From NCBI GenBank assembly GCA_015063305.1, contig SVUJ01000008.1, positions 18,382 through 82,381 on the forward strand: a stretch of 64,000 bases of DNA. The letters run 5' to 3'. This DNA is from Oscillospiraceae bacterium. Lineage in GTDB: Bacteria; Bacillota; Clostridia; Oscillospirales; CAG-272. The notes beneath the pieces are model-generated. The model was not told the origin of the DNA. It saw nothing but the letters and a program-made list of their open reading frames with translations, and did not search any database. The stretch's first letter is position 1. Each line of letters starts with the position of its first letter. Both the position numbers and the translations under genes were made by a program. Below are positions 1 to 8,139 of the stretch, piece by piece.

Positions 1-795
1 CTCGGTAGCCTTGCCCTGACGGTACATAAGGTTTCTGTAAGCGACGTACTTCATACAGTCGCTCTCCTCGATAGACGAGGTGGCCTTATACGCGTCAGAC
101 GCGTCTGCCGCGCCCTTCATAAGAGCATCTATATCAACACCCGAAACAGCTATGGGAAGAAGTCCTACAGCGGTGAGTACCGAGAAACGTCCGCCAACGT
201 TATCCGGAACGACGAATGTTTCGTATCCCGCCTCGTCAGAGAACTGCTTAAGAGTTCCTCTTGCCTTGTCGGTAGTTACGAATATTCTCTCGCGAGCGCC
301 GTCCACACCGTATTTCTTCTCAAGCAGAGCTCTGAACACTCTGAATGCTATAGCGGGTTCGGTCGTAGTTCCCGACTTGGATATAACGTTTATGCAAACG
401 TCGCGTCCCTCGCATATCTGAAGCAGCTCCTTAAGAGAAGCGGGGCTTATATTGCAGCCTGCGAAATATACGTCGGGCGTATCCTTCTTAAGGGTGTTAT
501 AGAGAGGAGAGTTCAAAAATTCGATAACCGCGCGCGATCCGAGGTAAGAGCCGCCGATACCTATGACCACAAACACGTCACAGCTCTTCTTTATCTTCTC
601 AGCGGCAACCTTTATTCTTGCGAATTCTTCCTTGTCATAATTCTTGGGAAGGTCTACCCAGCCGAGAAAATCGTTTCCCTCGCCGCTTCCGTCGAGAAGC
701 ACCTTATGAGCGGCAGATATCTCGCTCTGGATACTTGCCAATTCTTTTTCGTCAACAAAGGGTCTGATGTACTTTTCGTTAAGCTTCAAAGTCAT
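1..795 (-). CDS. pgi: Glucose-6-phosphate isomerase, 3' end outside window
   Basis: Interconverts glucose 6-phosphate and fructose 6-phosphate in glycolysis, in the cytosol. The first 265 residues are visible and are typical of bacterial Pgi: a glycine-rich sugar-phosphate segment ([15 protein letters not shown]), the SKSGTTTEP phosphate-binding motif, and [18 protein letters not shown]. The ATG at 795 follows an AAAGGCGG ribosome binding site. The gene has its own promoter (880-908) downstream of the carboxypeptidase gene. The C-terminal part, with the remaining catalytic residues, lies beyond position 1. Confidence 0.96.
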   Translation of the reverse strand, partial: MTLKLNEKYIRPFVDEKELASIQSEISAAHKVLLDGSGEGNDFLGWVDLPKNYDKEEFARIKVAAEKIKKSCDVFVVIGIGGSYLGSRAVIEFLNSPLYNTLKKDTPDVYFAGCNISPASLKELLQICEGRDVCINVISKSGTTTEPAIAFRVFRALLEKKYGVDGARERIFVTTDKARGTLKQFSDEAGYETFVVPDNVGGRFSVLTAVGLLPIAVSGVDIDALMKGAADASDAYKATSSIEESDCMKYVAYRNLMYRQGKATE

Positions 796-879
796 TTTTA
801 ATTACCGCCTTTACTTTTTATATTTTGCCCGGTTTTATTATGTGGACCGTCGGGGGCGCCGGTCCCTACTTACACACTC

Positions 880-908
880 ATTATACAACACATCTTTTGA
901 TAAATCAA
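880..908 (-). promoter_or_regulatory. SigA-type promoter of pgi
   Basis: On the minus strand TTGATT (903-908), 17 bases, TATAAT (880-885). The roughly 75 base leader contains a small hairpin, GGACCG...CGGTCC (about 843-865), belonging to a short intergenic repeat type seen elsewhere in the window. Confidence 0.75.
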
Positions 909-947
909 TCATAATTTGTAATTTTTTGTTAATTTCCAGAAAAATTT

Positions 948-2114
948 TTATGCTATAGCCATTTTTGAGAGCATTTTGAGCAGCAGCCCCCAGAAATCTA
1001 TCTTTTCAACACTCTCAGAGGCAAGTATATCCGCCGCGCCTATCTCCTTATCTCCAAGCTTATAGACCACCCTTCCTATCTTCTCTCCGCTTTTTATAGG
1101 CGCGGGGACGCTCTCGGGCAACTCTATCTCACAGCTTATCTTCGGTATATCGCTCTTGTTCACCACGCAGGAGAATTCCGGGTAAGCCACCGAACAGCTT
1201 TGACGCACACCGCCTATCACACGCACGGGGTCGAGCGCCTTTGCCTCGGCTTTATACACTCCGTAATTTGCAAATCCCCAGTCGAGCAGCGACGAGGCCG
1301 CGGCGTTTCGGATATCCCTGGTGGGCGCTGCCATTATCACGCATATAAGCGACATACCGTCGCGCTCCGCCGTTGCGGTGATGCAAAATTTAGCCTTGGC
1401 GGTCGAGCCGGTCTTAAGCCCCGTTGCCCCCTTATAAAATCTCACAAGTCTGTTTGTATTGGTAAGACCAAACTCGCCGTTTCTTATAGTATCCATCCAT
1501 ATGGAGCTGTACTCGGTTATCTTTTTGTGCTTTATAAGCTCACGCGACATTATGGCGATATCCCTTGCGCTGGTAACGTGATTCTGAACACTGTCGTCAA
1601 GTCCGTTGGTGTTCTCAAAATGAGTTGCACTAAGTCCGAGTGCCGCCGCCTTCTCGTTCATCATCTTTACGAACGCCTCCTCTGTTCCCGCCACGTGCTC
1701 TGCAAGAGCCAGCGCCGCGTCGTTCGCCGAGGCTATCACCACGCTTTTTATCATATCCTCCACGCTCATCTGCTCGCCCTCTTCAAGATATATTTGAGAG
1801 CCGCCCATAGAGCAGGCGTGCGCGCTTGCCGTGACCATATCCGAGTAGGATATCTTTCCCGCCTCTATCGCCTCCATCACAAGCAAAAGCGTCATTACCT
1901 TGGTCACCGACGCGGGGGACAGAGCCTCGTCGGCGTTCATCTCATAAAGCACCCTTCCCGTCCCCGCCTCCATAAGGATAGCAGACCTGCAATCAAAATT
2001 AAAGTTGGGCGCAGAGTTGTCTGTAGCCCCGGGCTCAGCCGATATCTGCGAAGCGAAAAGACAAAAAACGCTGCACAGGGTCAATAATAGTGCAACAATC
2101 CTCTTAATAATCAT
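948..2114 (-). CDS. dacF: D-alanyl-D-alanine carboxypeptidase (PBP5/6, DacF type)
   Basis: Secreted serine peptidase that trims the terminal D-Ala from peptidoglycan pentapeptides. The 388 residue protein has a signal peptide (about 1-26), the catalytic S-V-T-K at 69-72, the SAN triad and the KTGST motif, then a C-terminal beta domain. It ends in a short hydrophobic/amphipathic stretch (FWGLLLKMLSKMAIA) that probably anchors it to the membrane. I chose the ATG at 2114 because CGAGGTG lies just upstream; a GTG at 2123 sits inside that ribosome binding site. It follows comEC by 56 bases and may be cotranscribed with it. In spore formers DacF-type enzymes can act in cortex synthesis, but which PBP5 paralogue this is cannot be told here. 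Confidence 0.94.
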   Translation of the reverse strand: MIIKRIVALLLTLCSVFCLFASQISAEPGATDNSAPNFNFDCRSAILMEAGTGRVLYEMNADEALSPASVTKVMTLLLVMEAIEAGKISYSDMVTASAHACSMGGSQIYLEEGEQMSVEDMIKSVVIASANDAALALAEHVAGTEEAFVKMMNEKAAALGLSATHFENTNGLDDSVQNHVTSARDIAIMSRELIKHKKITEYSSIWMDTIRNGEFGLTNTNRLVRFYKGATGLKTGSTAKAKFCITATAERDGMSLICVIMAAPTRDIRNAAASSLLDWGFANYGVYKAEAKALDPVRVIGGVRQSCSVAYPEFSCVVNKSDIPKISCEIELPESVPAPIKSGEKIGRVVYKLGDKEIGAADILASESVEKIDFWGLLLKMLSKMAIA

Positions 2115-2120
2115 AAAAAT

Positions 2121-2155
2121 CACCTCGGAACATTATATGACTTATGCCCCGAGGT
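2121..2155 (-). promoter_or_regulatory. Hairpin covering the dacF ribosome binding site
   Basis: On the minus strand AACCTCGGGG pairs with CCGAGGTG, the ribosome binding site of dacF, around a loop containing a TATAAT-like string. It could mask translation initiation. Pairing is seen in the sequence; regulation is inferred. Confidence 0.4.
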
Positions 2156-2170
2156 TATGTTATTTTAATA

Positions 2171-4285
2171 TTAATGTCTGCCGCGCATAATATGCTCGCT
2201 CTTCTGTTTTATCTCCAATAAAAATTGGGTGTCGCCGCAGTCCTTTCCTATGTAAGAGAATATCTTCTCGGCATTGCCGAAGATCACAGATATCTCGGGG
2301 TGGGAGTTATCCCCCTCCCTGTTGGCTATCACAGCGCACCACATATCGCGAAGCAGATAGATCCCCTCTCCGTTATCATATATCTCTACATCCACTCCGT
2401 GCTCTGCCGCCAATATAACAATATTTGCCATGATCTCAAATTCAGACAGATCCTCGGGATACGGCAGACATATCTTTCGCACCATCATTGAGCGAAAGAT
2501 ATTTTCGATGCTCGATATATGAGCCTTGTGATAATGAGTAAGCACATATTCGCTTATCTCGGTAGCCATATTGTCCGACACTATACCCGAAATTCCGTAG
2601 CTAAAAGACTTTTCACCCGAGGAGATATCGCATACCGCCGCCGAATATCCCTGTGTAATGATGACCATATCATTACTGTCATCGGCATAATACACAGATT
2701 TGTATTTGCCGCGATTTATAAACTCATAAACCCCAAGACACACCGAGAACGCCAGAACTGCCGCTATCGGCGGTATTATGACTATCCATTTGCGTTTGAG
2801 CTTTATGACGAGCATAATAGCAAGACTTATGCTCATAAGCGTTATAATAACACCTGCAAATCCGTACCTGAGCGATATCACCGCACCGCCCACAGAGGAG
2901 AAAAGCTCACACACAAGGCATATAAACTCGGACAAGACCGAAACACACCAAACGAGCATATCCCCCAGAACCGGAATATTTCCAAGCAGAGCGCCTATCG
3001 GTATCATAATCGTAAATATCTCGGACACCGTGCTAAGTATCGGATTGGATATCAGCGCCACCACCGATATCTCGCCGAATACCGACCACACCACTATACA
3101 TATAAATGTATTGCACACAAAAGTGAGAAGCAAAGCGAAAAATACCTTTTCGAATACAGCACGAAATCTGCCACGCACATCCTTTGTAGCTCTTCTGTGC
3201 CAAAGCTCGGTGAGCGGGATATAGACCGAAAGTATACCCAAGGTCGCAAGGAATGACAGCCACAGACCCACGTCATTCACAGAATGAGGGATAATAAGCA
3301 TTATTGCCGCAACAGAGGCGAAGAGTGAGGTTATCGGGTCGCTTTCTTTTACGAAAAGATAACTGAAATAAACACACAGTATCATAAGCACCGAGCGGAA
3401 TGCCGACATAGCAAAGCCCGTCAGCGCGAGAAAGACGAGCGCCGACACCGATAGGATAACGCATCTTATCCCCTTTGGTGCACAGAGCTTACGAAGCAGC
3501 AGCTCAAGCGCACCCATTATCACCGAAATGTGAAGTCCGCTCACAGCAAGCAGATGCGACACGCCCGCGCGTCTGAAATCTCTGAGTGTTTCGGTGGGTA
3601 TATCCTTCTTATCTCCAAGCAGAAATCCGCGGGCTAACGCCGAGGGCTCCTCGCCGAGAGTATCGTCCATATAATCGGCTATCTTATCTCTCAGTTGCCC
3701 AAGCCGTATTTTGGCGTTCAGGTTGCCACGTGAGATCACTACCAGAGCGTCTGTATTCTCCACCAACGCCTGAATATAGATATCCTCGTCATAGTTCCTT
3801 GTATATCCGTTCAGCTCCTCGCCCACTGCATGCACCTCGGCTCTGACGTAAGCTATATCACCCACGTTAAGCTCTCCCGAAAAATCGCATATCAGCCCCG
3901 AGGATATCGACACCGTCTCTCCGTCCACCTCGTTTATGATGACCTCATATTCAGAGGAAAATGCCGAGGCATATCCATCGTCTACCACCAAGACCTTCAG
4001 TATGCGCTCACCCGAATATGATAGCGCCTTCTCGCGCCTCATATCAACTAACACCGCCTGTGAAAGGATCGGAAGCAAGATCGACACCGCACACAGCGCG
4101 CAAAATATCGCCCTTATCCTAAATCTTTTAAATACAAACGCAACCGTTACACATACCAATATGCAAAGCAAAAAGAACAAAGCGCCGATAAACTTCGCTT
4201 TAAGCGATATTTTATAGGCAACAACACTTGTTGCAATAAAAATAAAACATAGAAGGGCGAACGGTCTGTTCTTGAATAAATTCAT
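2171..4285 (-). CDS. comEC: ComEC/Rec2 DNA uptake channel protein
   Basis: Polytopic membrane protein that carries single-stranded DNA across the membrane during competence. The 704 residues begin with membrane segments (FALLCFIFIATSVVAYKISL), then an OB-like extracellular domain (about 80-185), the competence core with the family signature HLLAVSGLHISVIMG and the TGFAMSAFRS motif, many further membrane helices, and a C-terminal metallo-beta-lactamase-like domain. In that last domain the metal site reads THYHKAH, without the Asp of the usual HxHxDH, so nuclease activity may be altered. The ATG at 4285 follows AAAGGTGAG; the longer open frame to 4327 lacks a ribosome binding site. It has its own promoter (4318-4346), divergent from acpP. 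Confidence 0.93.
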   Translation of the reverse strand: MNLFKNRPFALLCFIFIATSVVAYKISLKAKFIGALFFLLCILVCVTVAFVFKRFRIRAIFCALCAVSILLPILSQAVLVDMRREKALSYSGERILKVLVVDDGYASAFSSEYEVIINEVDGETVSISSGLICDFSGELNVGDIAYVRAEVHAVGEELNGYTRNYDEDIYIQALVENTDALVVISRGNLNAKIRLGQLRDKIADYMDDTLGEEPSALARGFLLGDKKDIPTETLRDFRRAGVSHLLAVSGLHISVIMGALELLLRKLCAPKGIRCVILSVSALVFLALTGFAMSAFRSVLMILCVYFSYLFVKESDPITSLFASVAAIMLIIPHSVNDVGLWLSFLATLGILSVYIPLTELWHRRATKDVRGRFRAVFEKVFFALLLTFVCNTFICIVVWSVFGEISVVALISNPILSTVSEIFTIMIPIGALLGNIPVLGDMLVWCVSVLSEFICLVCELFSSVGGAVISLRYGFAGVIITLMSISLAIMLVIKLKRKWIVIIPPIAAVLAFSVCLGVYEFINRGKYKSVYYADDSNDMVIITQGYSAAVCDISSGEKSFSYGISGIVSDNMATEISEYVLTHYHKAHISSIENIFRSMMVRKICLPYPEDLSEFEIMANIVILAAEHGVDVEIYDNGEGIYLLRDMWCAVIANREGDNSHPEISVIFGNAEKIFSYIGKDCGDTQFLLEIKQKSEHIMRGRH

Positions 4286-4317
4286 TGATCTCACCTTTGA
4301 ACAACATTGACTTATCA

Positions 4318-4346
4318 ATATTACCACAAAGCGAATTTATTGTCAA
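4318..4346 (-). promoter_or_regulatory. SigA-type promoter of comEC
   Basis: Minus strand TTGACA (4341-4346), 17 bases, TAATAT (4318-4323), about 30 bases upstream of the comEC ribosome binding site. Confidence 0.7.
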
Positions 4347-4402
4347 TAATTTGTACTTATGGTAAAAAAACATCGGAAAAAGCAGATATGTATAAAAAAT
4401 CC

Positions 4403-4431
4403 TTGACAATCGGGCAATATTGTTATATAAT
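4403..4431 (+). promoter_or_regulatory. Consensus SigA promoter of the acyl carrier protein gene
   Basis: Perfect TTGACA (4403-4408), 17 bases, perfect TATAAT (4426-4431). It is divergent from the comEC promoter and predicts strong constitutive expression. Confidence 0.88.
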
Positions 4432-4485
4432 TGCTTGGAGCGGATAATAAACTAATACAGAACTTTAATTTGGAGGATTACAATT

Positions 4486-4713
4486 ATGTACGAAAAATTT
4501 GTCGAGCTTCTCGTTGAAGAGCTTCAGATCGACCGTGATGATATCACCATGGAGGCTGAGCTTTCGGGTGACCTTGGAATAAACTCTATCGAGCTTGCAG
4601 ACCTTGTTATGCTCTGTGAGGACAAATTCGGTATAGAGATCAACGATGACGACATTCGCGCTTTCACAACAGTCAGCGATGTTGTAGCATACCTCGAAAC
4701 ACTTAACAAGTAA
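4486..4713 (+). CDS. acpP: Acyl carrier protein
   Basis: Small acidic four-helix carrier of acyl chains on a phosphopantetheine arm. The 75 residue protein has GDLGINSIELADLVMLCED around the modified serine. Canonical fatty-acid ACPs carry DSLD at this site, whereas here it is NSIE, so it may be a secondary ACP rather than the main fatty acid synthase partner. A GGAGG ribosome binding site precedes the ATG. The gene is monocistronic between a consensus promoter and a strong terminator, not beside other fatty acid genes. Confidence 0.9.
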   Translation: MYEKFVELLVEELQIDRDDITMEAELSGDLGINSIELADLVMLCEDKFGIEINDDDIRAFTTVSDVVAYLETLNK

Positions 4714-4729
4714 TTTAAAAACACAAATA

Positions 4730-4756
4730 AATCCCCCATAATACGGGGGATTTTTC
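4730..4756 (+). terminator. Intrinsic terminator of the acyl carrier protein gene
   Basis: AATCCCCC, loop ATAATAC, GGGGGATT followed by a T run. Confidence 0.85.
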
Positions 4757-4799
4757 ATTTTGGGGCATAGCCCTACTACCTTGTTTCATCTGAAATTTT

Positions 4800-4916
4800 C
4801 GTTTTGATTTCCGCCCGAGATCCTTCACGGCGATGTTTTCCCCGTTGTCATTCTCGAGCGAAGCGAAGAATCTCGGGGAAAAGATCTCGTTCGAGGATGA
4901 CACGGTCGGAGATGGC
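4800..4916 (+). repeat. Dispersed intergenic repeat, copy 1
   Basis: About 117 bases that match the reverse complement of 39148-39265 over almost the whole length, with a few substitutions and short indels. The shared core includes GAGCGAAGCGAAGAATCTCG and the flank CCGCCCGAGATCCTTCAC. It has no convincing coding capacity and, with the acpP terminator, fills most of the gap between acpP and dpaA. Confidence 0.85.
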
Positions 4917-4998
4917 TTTGTCAGCTTTCAGATAAAACAAAGTACTACAAGCTTTCATTTTACAATTAATACTTGTTTTCAGCCAAGCCTTAACACCT

Positions 4999-5027
4999 CA
5001 CAAAAACATTCCACTTTTCATATCATA
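4999..5027 (+). promoter_or_regulatory. Possible SigK-type promoter of dpaAB
   Basis: An AC (5000-5001), 16 bases, then CATATCATA (5019-5027), which fits the Bacillus SigK pattern AC-N16-CATANNNTA. SpoVFA/B are mother-cell SigK genes in Bacillus subtilis; use of the same sigma factor here is inferred. Confidence 0.45.
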
Positions 5028-5075
5028 AATAATGTGGGAGATATATTCCCACGCTCTTTGAAAGGACACTGCGAT

Positions 5076-5978
5076 ATGAAAAACAGTATTAAAATTTCTA
5101 TGCTTGGAGGAGATCTCAGGCAGCTTGCGGTGGCAAAAAGACTCGCCTTGAGATATGACAACATAAAGCTTTGGGGAATAAGGTCGGAGCTTTTTGAGAA
5201 TACAGAGGGGGTCACGCTTAGCGATGAGCTCTCAGAAGCGATCTCCGAAAGCCGCGCCGTTATACTTCCCCTGCCCGCCACCACCGACGGAGCAACGCTG
5301 AACGCTCCGCTTGCCGATATTGCACAACGTCCAAAGCTCTCGCTCATAGCGAAGATTATACCAAAAGATGCCACAGTTATAGGAGGAAGACTTCCCGATA
5401 GCTTTGTAAGCGCACTTCAACGGTCGGACATCAAAGTGATAGACTATTTTCACTCCGAGGATTTTCAGGTCAAGAACGCATATACCACAGCCGAGGCGGC
5501 GCTGAGTATAGCAATGAACGCGCTCGACAGAAATATCAGAGGCGCGAATATAGCGATAACCGGCTATGGAAGAATATCCAAACACCTGTGTTCTCTTCTG
5601 TTGGCTATGGGAGCGCACGTGACCGTGGCGGCGAGAAAGGATAGCGACCTCGCCTTTGCCTCGTCATACGGCTGCCATACCTTGAAGATAGACCCAAGCG
5701 GCACTTGGCTTGCGCCTCTGCGCTCCGGATATGATGTTATATACAATACCGTCCCTCATTGGATATTCGACAGAGATTTTCTCGAGAAAACGCCTAAAAG
5801 CACGGTAATCGTTGAACTTGCCTCTGCCCCCGGCGGGGTTGACATCTGCGCCGCGAAGGAGCTTGGCGCAAACGTTATATGGGGCTCATCTCTGCCCGGC
5901 AAATACGCGCCCCGAAGCGCGGGTGAGCTGATAGGCGACTGTATTGATAAAATAATTTCCGAGGAGGTAGTACCATGA
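5076..5978 (+). CDS. dpaA: Dipicolinate synthase subunit A
   Basis: Makes dipicolinic acid from a lysine-pathway intermediate in the mother cell of a sporulating cell; the product fills the spore core. The 300 residues match SpoVFA (about 297 in Bacillus): an N-terminal Rossmann-like segment (KISMLGGDLRQLAVAKRLA) and a second NAD(P)-binding fold (GANIAITGYGRISKHLCSLL). The ATG at 5076 follows AAAGGACA; the frame is open upstream but through a repeat with no start signal. It overlaps dpaB by ATGA, indicating translational coupling. Many Clostridium species lack dpaAB and use EtfA instead, so a dedicated synthase is informative about lineage. Confidence 0.94.
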   Translation: MKNSIKISMLGGDLRQLAVAKRLALRYDNIKLWGIRSELFENTEGVTLSDELSEAISESRAVILPLPATTDGATLNAPLADIAQRPKLSLIAKIIPKDATVIGGRLPDSFVSALQRSDIKVIDYFHSEDFQVKNAYTTAEAALSIAMNALDRNIRGANIAITGYGRISKHLCSLLLAMGAHVTVAARKDSDLAFASSYGCHTLKIDPSGTWLAPLRSGYDVIYNTVPHWIFDRDFLEKTPKSTVIVELASAPGGVDICAAKELGANVIWGSSLPGKYAPRSAGELIGDCIDKIISEEVVP

Positions 5979-6535
5979 TAGGCTATGCCCTCTGCGGCTC
6001 TTATTGCACCCATAAAGCATCTCTTATACAAATGGAAGCGCTTGTAAATCAGGGCTATGATATACTTCCTATAATGAGCGAAAACGTATACAGCACCGAC
6101 ACTCGCTTCGGCAAAGCCGAGGATCTGTGCCGCAGAGTCAAGGATATCTGCGGACGGGAGATAGTACACACGATAGTAGGAGCTGAACCGTTAGGTCCTA
6201 AGATAGCGCTTGACGCTATGATAATATGTCCGTGTACGGGAAACACACTCGCGAAGCTCGCCTCGGGAATAACCGATACCTCGGTGTCGATGGCGGCGAA
6301 GGCGCACCTACGCGGAAACCGACCGCTCGTGATAGCACTTGCATCTAACGATGCCCTGTCTGCAAACCTGAAGAATATAGCCACTATGCTCTCGCGGAAA
6401 TTCGTATATTTCGTTCCGCTTTCTCAGGACGATCCCGAACAGAAGCCGCACTCCCTGATAGCCGATTTTTCTCTTCTTATCCCCACGCTTGAACGCGCCC
6501 TTGAGGGAAAACAGTATCAGAGGATATTCAAATAA
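5975..6535 (+). CDS. dpaB: Dipicolinate synthase subunit B (flavoprotein family)
   Basis: Second subunit of dipicolinate synthase (SpoVFB). The 186 residue protein has the flavoprotein-family fold: GYALCGSYCTHK at the N terminus, then the family motif MIICPCTGNTLAKLASGITDT. The start overlaps the dpaA stop (ATGA) behind GAGGAGGTAG, and a terminator follows. Its role is tied to dpaA by operon structure and by known SpoVFA/B pairs. Confidence 0.94.
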   Translation: MIGYALCGSYCTHKASLIQMEALVNQGYDILPIMSENVYSTDTRFGKAEDLCRRVKDICGREIVHTIVGAEPLGPKIALDAMIICPCTGNTLAKLASGITDTSVSMAAKAHLRGNRPLVIALASNDALSANLKNIATMLSRKFVYFVPLSQDDPEQKPHSLIADFSLLIPTLERALEGKQYQRIFK

Positions 6536-6541
6536 AGATCA

Positions 6542-6580
6542 AAAACCGCTTTTACCATCAGTAAAAGCGGTTTGTTTTTG
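6542..6580 (+). terminator. Intrinsic terminator of dpaAB
   Basis: AAACCGCTTTTAC, loop CATCA, GTAAAAGCGGTTT followed by GTTTTTG. Confidence 0.85.
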
Positions 6581-6660
6581 GCAGTACTTTTGTTTTCGAT
6601 TGGAGCGTTAGCAAAACAAAACGTCTGTAGCCAAAATAGTTTGAAGGTTTTTGAAGGGGT

Positions 6661-6694
6661 CAAGGGGGAACTTTTTTCAAAAAGTTCCCCCTTG
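6661..6694. terminator. Long hairpin between the convergent dpaB and pepD genes
   Basis: Near-perfect inverted repeat CAAGGGGGAACTTTTT / AAAAAGTTCCCCCTTG just beyond the pepD stop. Flanking T tracts are weak, so termination probably relies on the T-rich centre or on stem stability. Confidence 0.55.
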
Positions 6695-6701
6695 CTATCC
6701 C

Positions 6702-8132
6702 TTATTTCTCTAACATCGCCTTTATCACGCCGAAAAATCTTTCGTAGGAGGCTATATCCATTCTTTCCATCGGAGAGTGCAGGTCATACACGTTAGGTCC
6801 GCAGGATATGATATCCATATCGGGTATCGCGTTTTTAACTATACCGCACTCAAGTCCCGCGTGGATAGCCATTCTCTGCACGTCTATGCCTTGGCTCTTT
6901 GCCGTTTCTATATATTCGTCGGCAAGAGCAGAGCTTCCCGTGTAATTCCAACCGGGATACCTGCTGTGGTGCGAGGTAGCTCCGCCAAGGCGCGCCGCGT
7001 TATCCTCTATCTCGCTCATCGAACACTCTATCTGCTCGTCTATCGCAGAACGAGATGAGAAATAGAAGCCCAAGCTATCGCCCTCGGTCCTGAGTATTCC
7101 AAGGTTTCTTGAAAATTCCACAAGCCCCTCTATCTTGTCGCTCATTCTGAGAACTCCCAGCTTTATGCTCTTTGCGAACTCGATAATACGTCCCGTAAAT
7201 TCATCGGAAAAGACCTTCTCGGTGGCATCTGACTTCTCTACCGATATAAAGAAGCCCTTATCCTCGGCGCACAGTCCCGCCTTTATATGAGCCTCAAAAT
7301 CGGCAACCGTCATTTTCAGCTTATCGGCATCGTCTGTCACCAAAAGCATCTCGCACTCTCGCGGTATGGCGTTATCCTTTGATCCGCCGCTTATCAATAC
7401 CAGCTCGACACCGACAGCTTCTCTCAATATCTGCAAAAGATATATCGCCACGCTTATCGCGTTCGCTCTGCCGTCATTGATATTCTCTCCCGAGTGACCG
7501 CCCATAAGACCGCCAACGGCTATCTTAACAGTATTTTTATATCTCGGCTGGGCATAGCTTATCTCAAAATTAACGTCCGAACGTATTCCGCCCGAACAGC
7601 CCACGATGAGCTTATCTTCCTCGGCGGCGTCCATATTTATCATTTTACGCGCAAAAATACGGCTGTAATCAAAAGCCTTTGCGCCGTCAAGTCCAACCTC
7701 CTCGGATGCGGTAAACAGACACTGACAAGCCGGGTGAGCATCTAACGCACCGTCAAGAACTGCCAACATCACCGCCACCGCGTATCCGTCGTCAGCGCCG
7801 AGCGTCGTTCCTCTCGCCTTGATAAATCCGTCTTCCTCGTAAAGCTCAAGTCCGTCATTCAAAAAATCGTGCTCACAGCCGACATTCTTCTCGCACACCA
7901 TATCGGTGTGCCCCTGAAGAAGGACGGGCTCTCTATCCTCATACCCCTTTGTCGCGGGGAGATCTATCAGCACGTTCTTAGCATCGTCTGTATAATACTC
8001 AAGCCCTCTCTGCTCGGCAAAGCTCACAAGAAAATCAACTATCCTCTCCTCGTGATACGAGCCTCTCGGGATCGCCGATATCTGCTCGAACTTATCCATA
8101 AGAGCCCTGTATTTAAAATCCTTACAAATCAT
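6702..8132 (-). CDS. pepD: Aminoacyl-histidine dipeptidase (PepD, M20 family)
   Basis: Cytosolic zinc dipeptidase with broad Xaa-His type specificity, used in peptide nutrition and turnover. The 476 residues show the M20 metal ligands in order: LLQGHTDMVCEKN, GTTLGADDGYAVA (bridging Asp), ASEEVGLDGA (catalytic Glu pair), MDAAEE and, near the C terminus, IHAGLECGIV. The ATG at 8132 lies just after the mreB stop with GTGAG as ribosome binding site, so it is translationally close-coupled to mreB. A TTG at 8135 is a less likely start. Confidence 0.94.
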   Translation of the reverse strand: MICKDFKYRALMDKFEQISAIPRGSYHEERIVDFLVSFAEQRGLEYYTDDAKNVLIDLPATKGYEDREPVLLQGHTDMVCEKNVGCEHDFLNDGLELYEEDGFIKARGTTLGADDGYAVAVMLAVLDGALDAHPACQCLFTASEEVGLDGAKAFDYSRIFARKMINMDAAEEDKLIVGCSGGIRSDVNFEISYAQPRYKNTVKIAVGGLMGGHSGENINDGRANAISVAIYLLQILREAVGVELVLISGGSKDNAIPRECEMLLVTDDADKLKMTVADFEAHIKAGLCAEDKGFFISVEKSDATEKVFSDEFTGRIIEFAKSIKLGVLRMSDKIEGLVEFSRNLGILRTEGDSLGFYFSSRSAIDEQIECSMSEIEDNAARLGGATSHHSRYPGWNYTGSSALADEYIETAKSQGIDVQRMAIHAGLECGIVKNAIPDMDIISCGPNVYDLHSPMERMDIASYERFFGVIKAMLEK

Positions 8133-8139
8133 CAAAAAC

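Noticed and set aside
4833..5075. N-terminal extension of dpaA by 81 codons
   Set aside because: The extension lies in the dispersed repeat and intergenic DNA. The ATG at 5076 has a ribosome binding site and gives the normal SpoVFA length.
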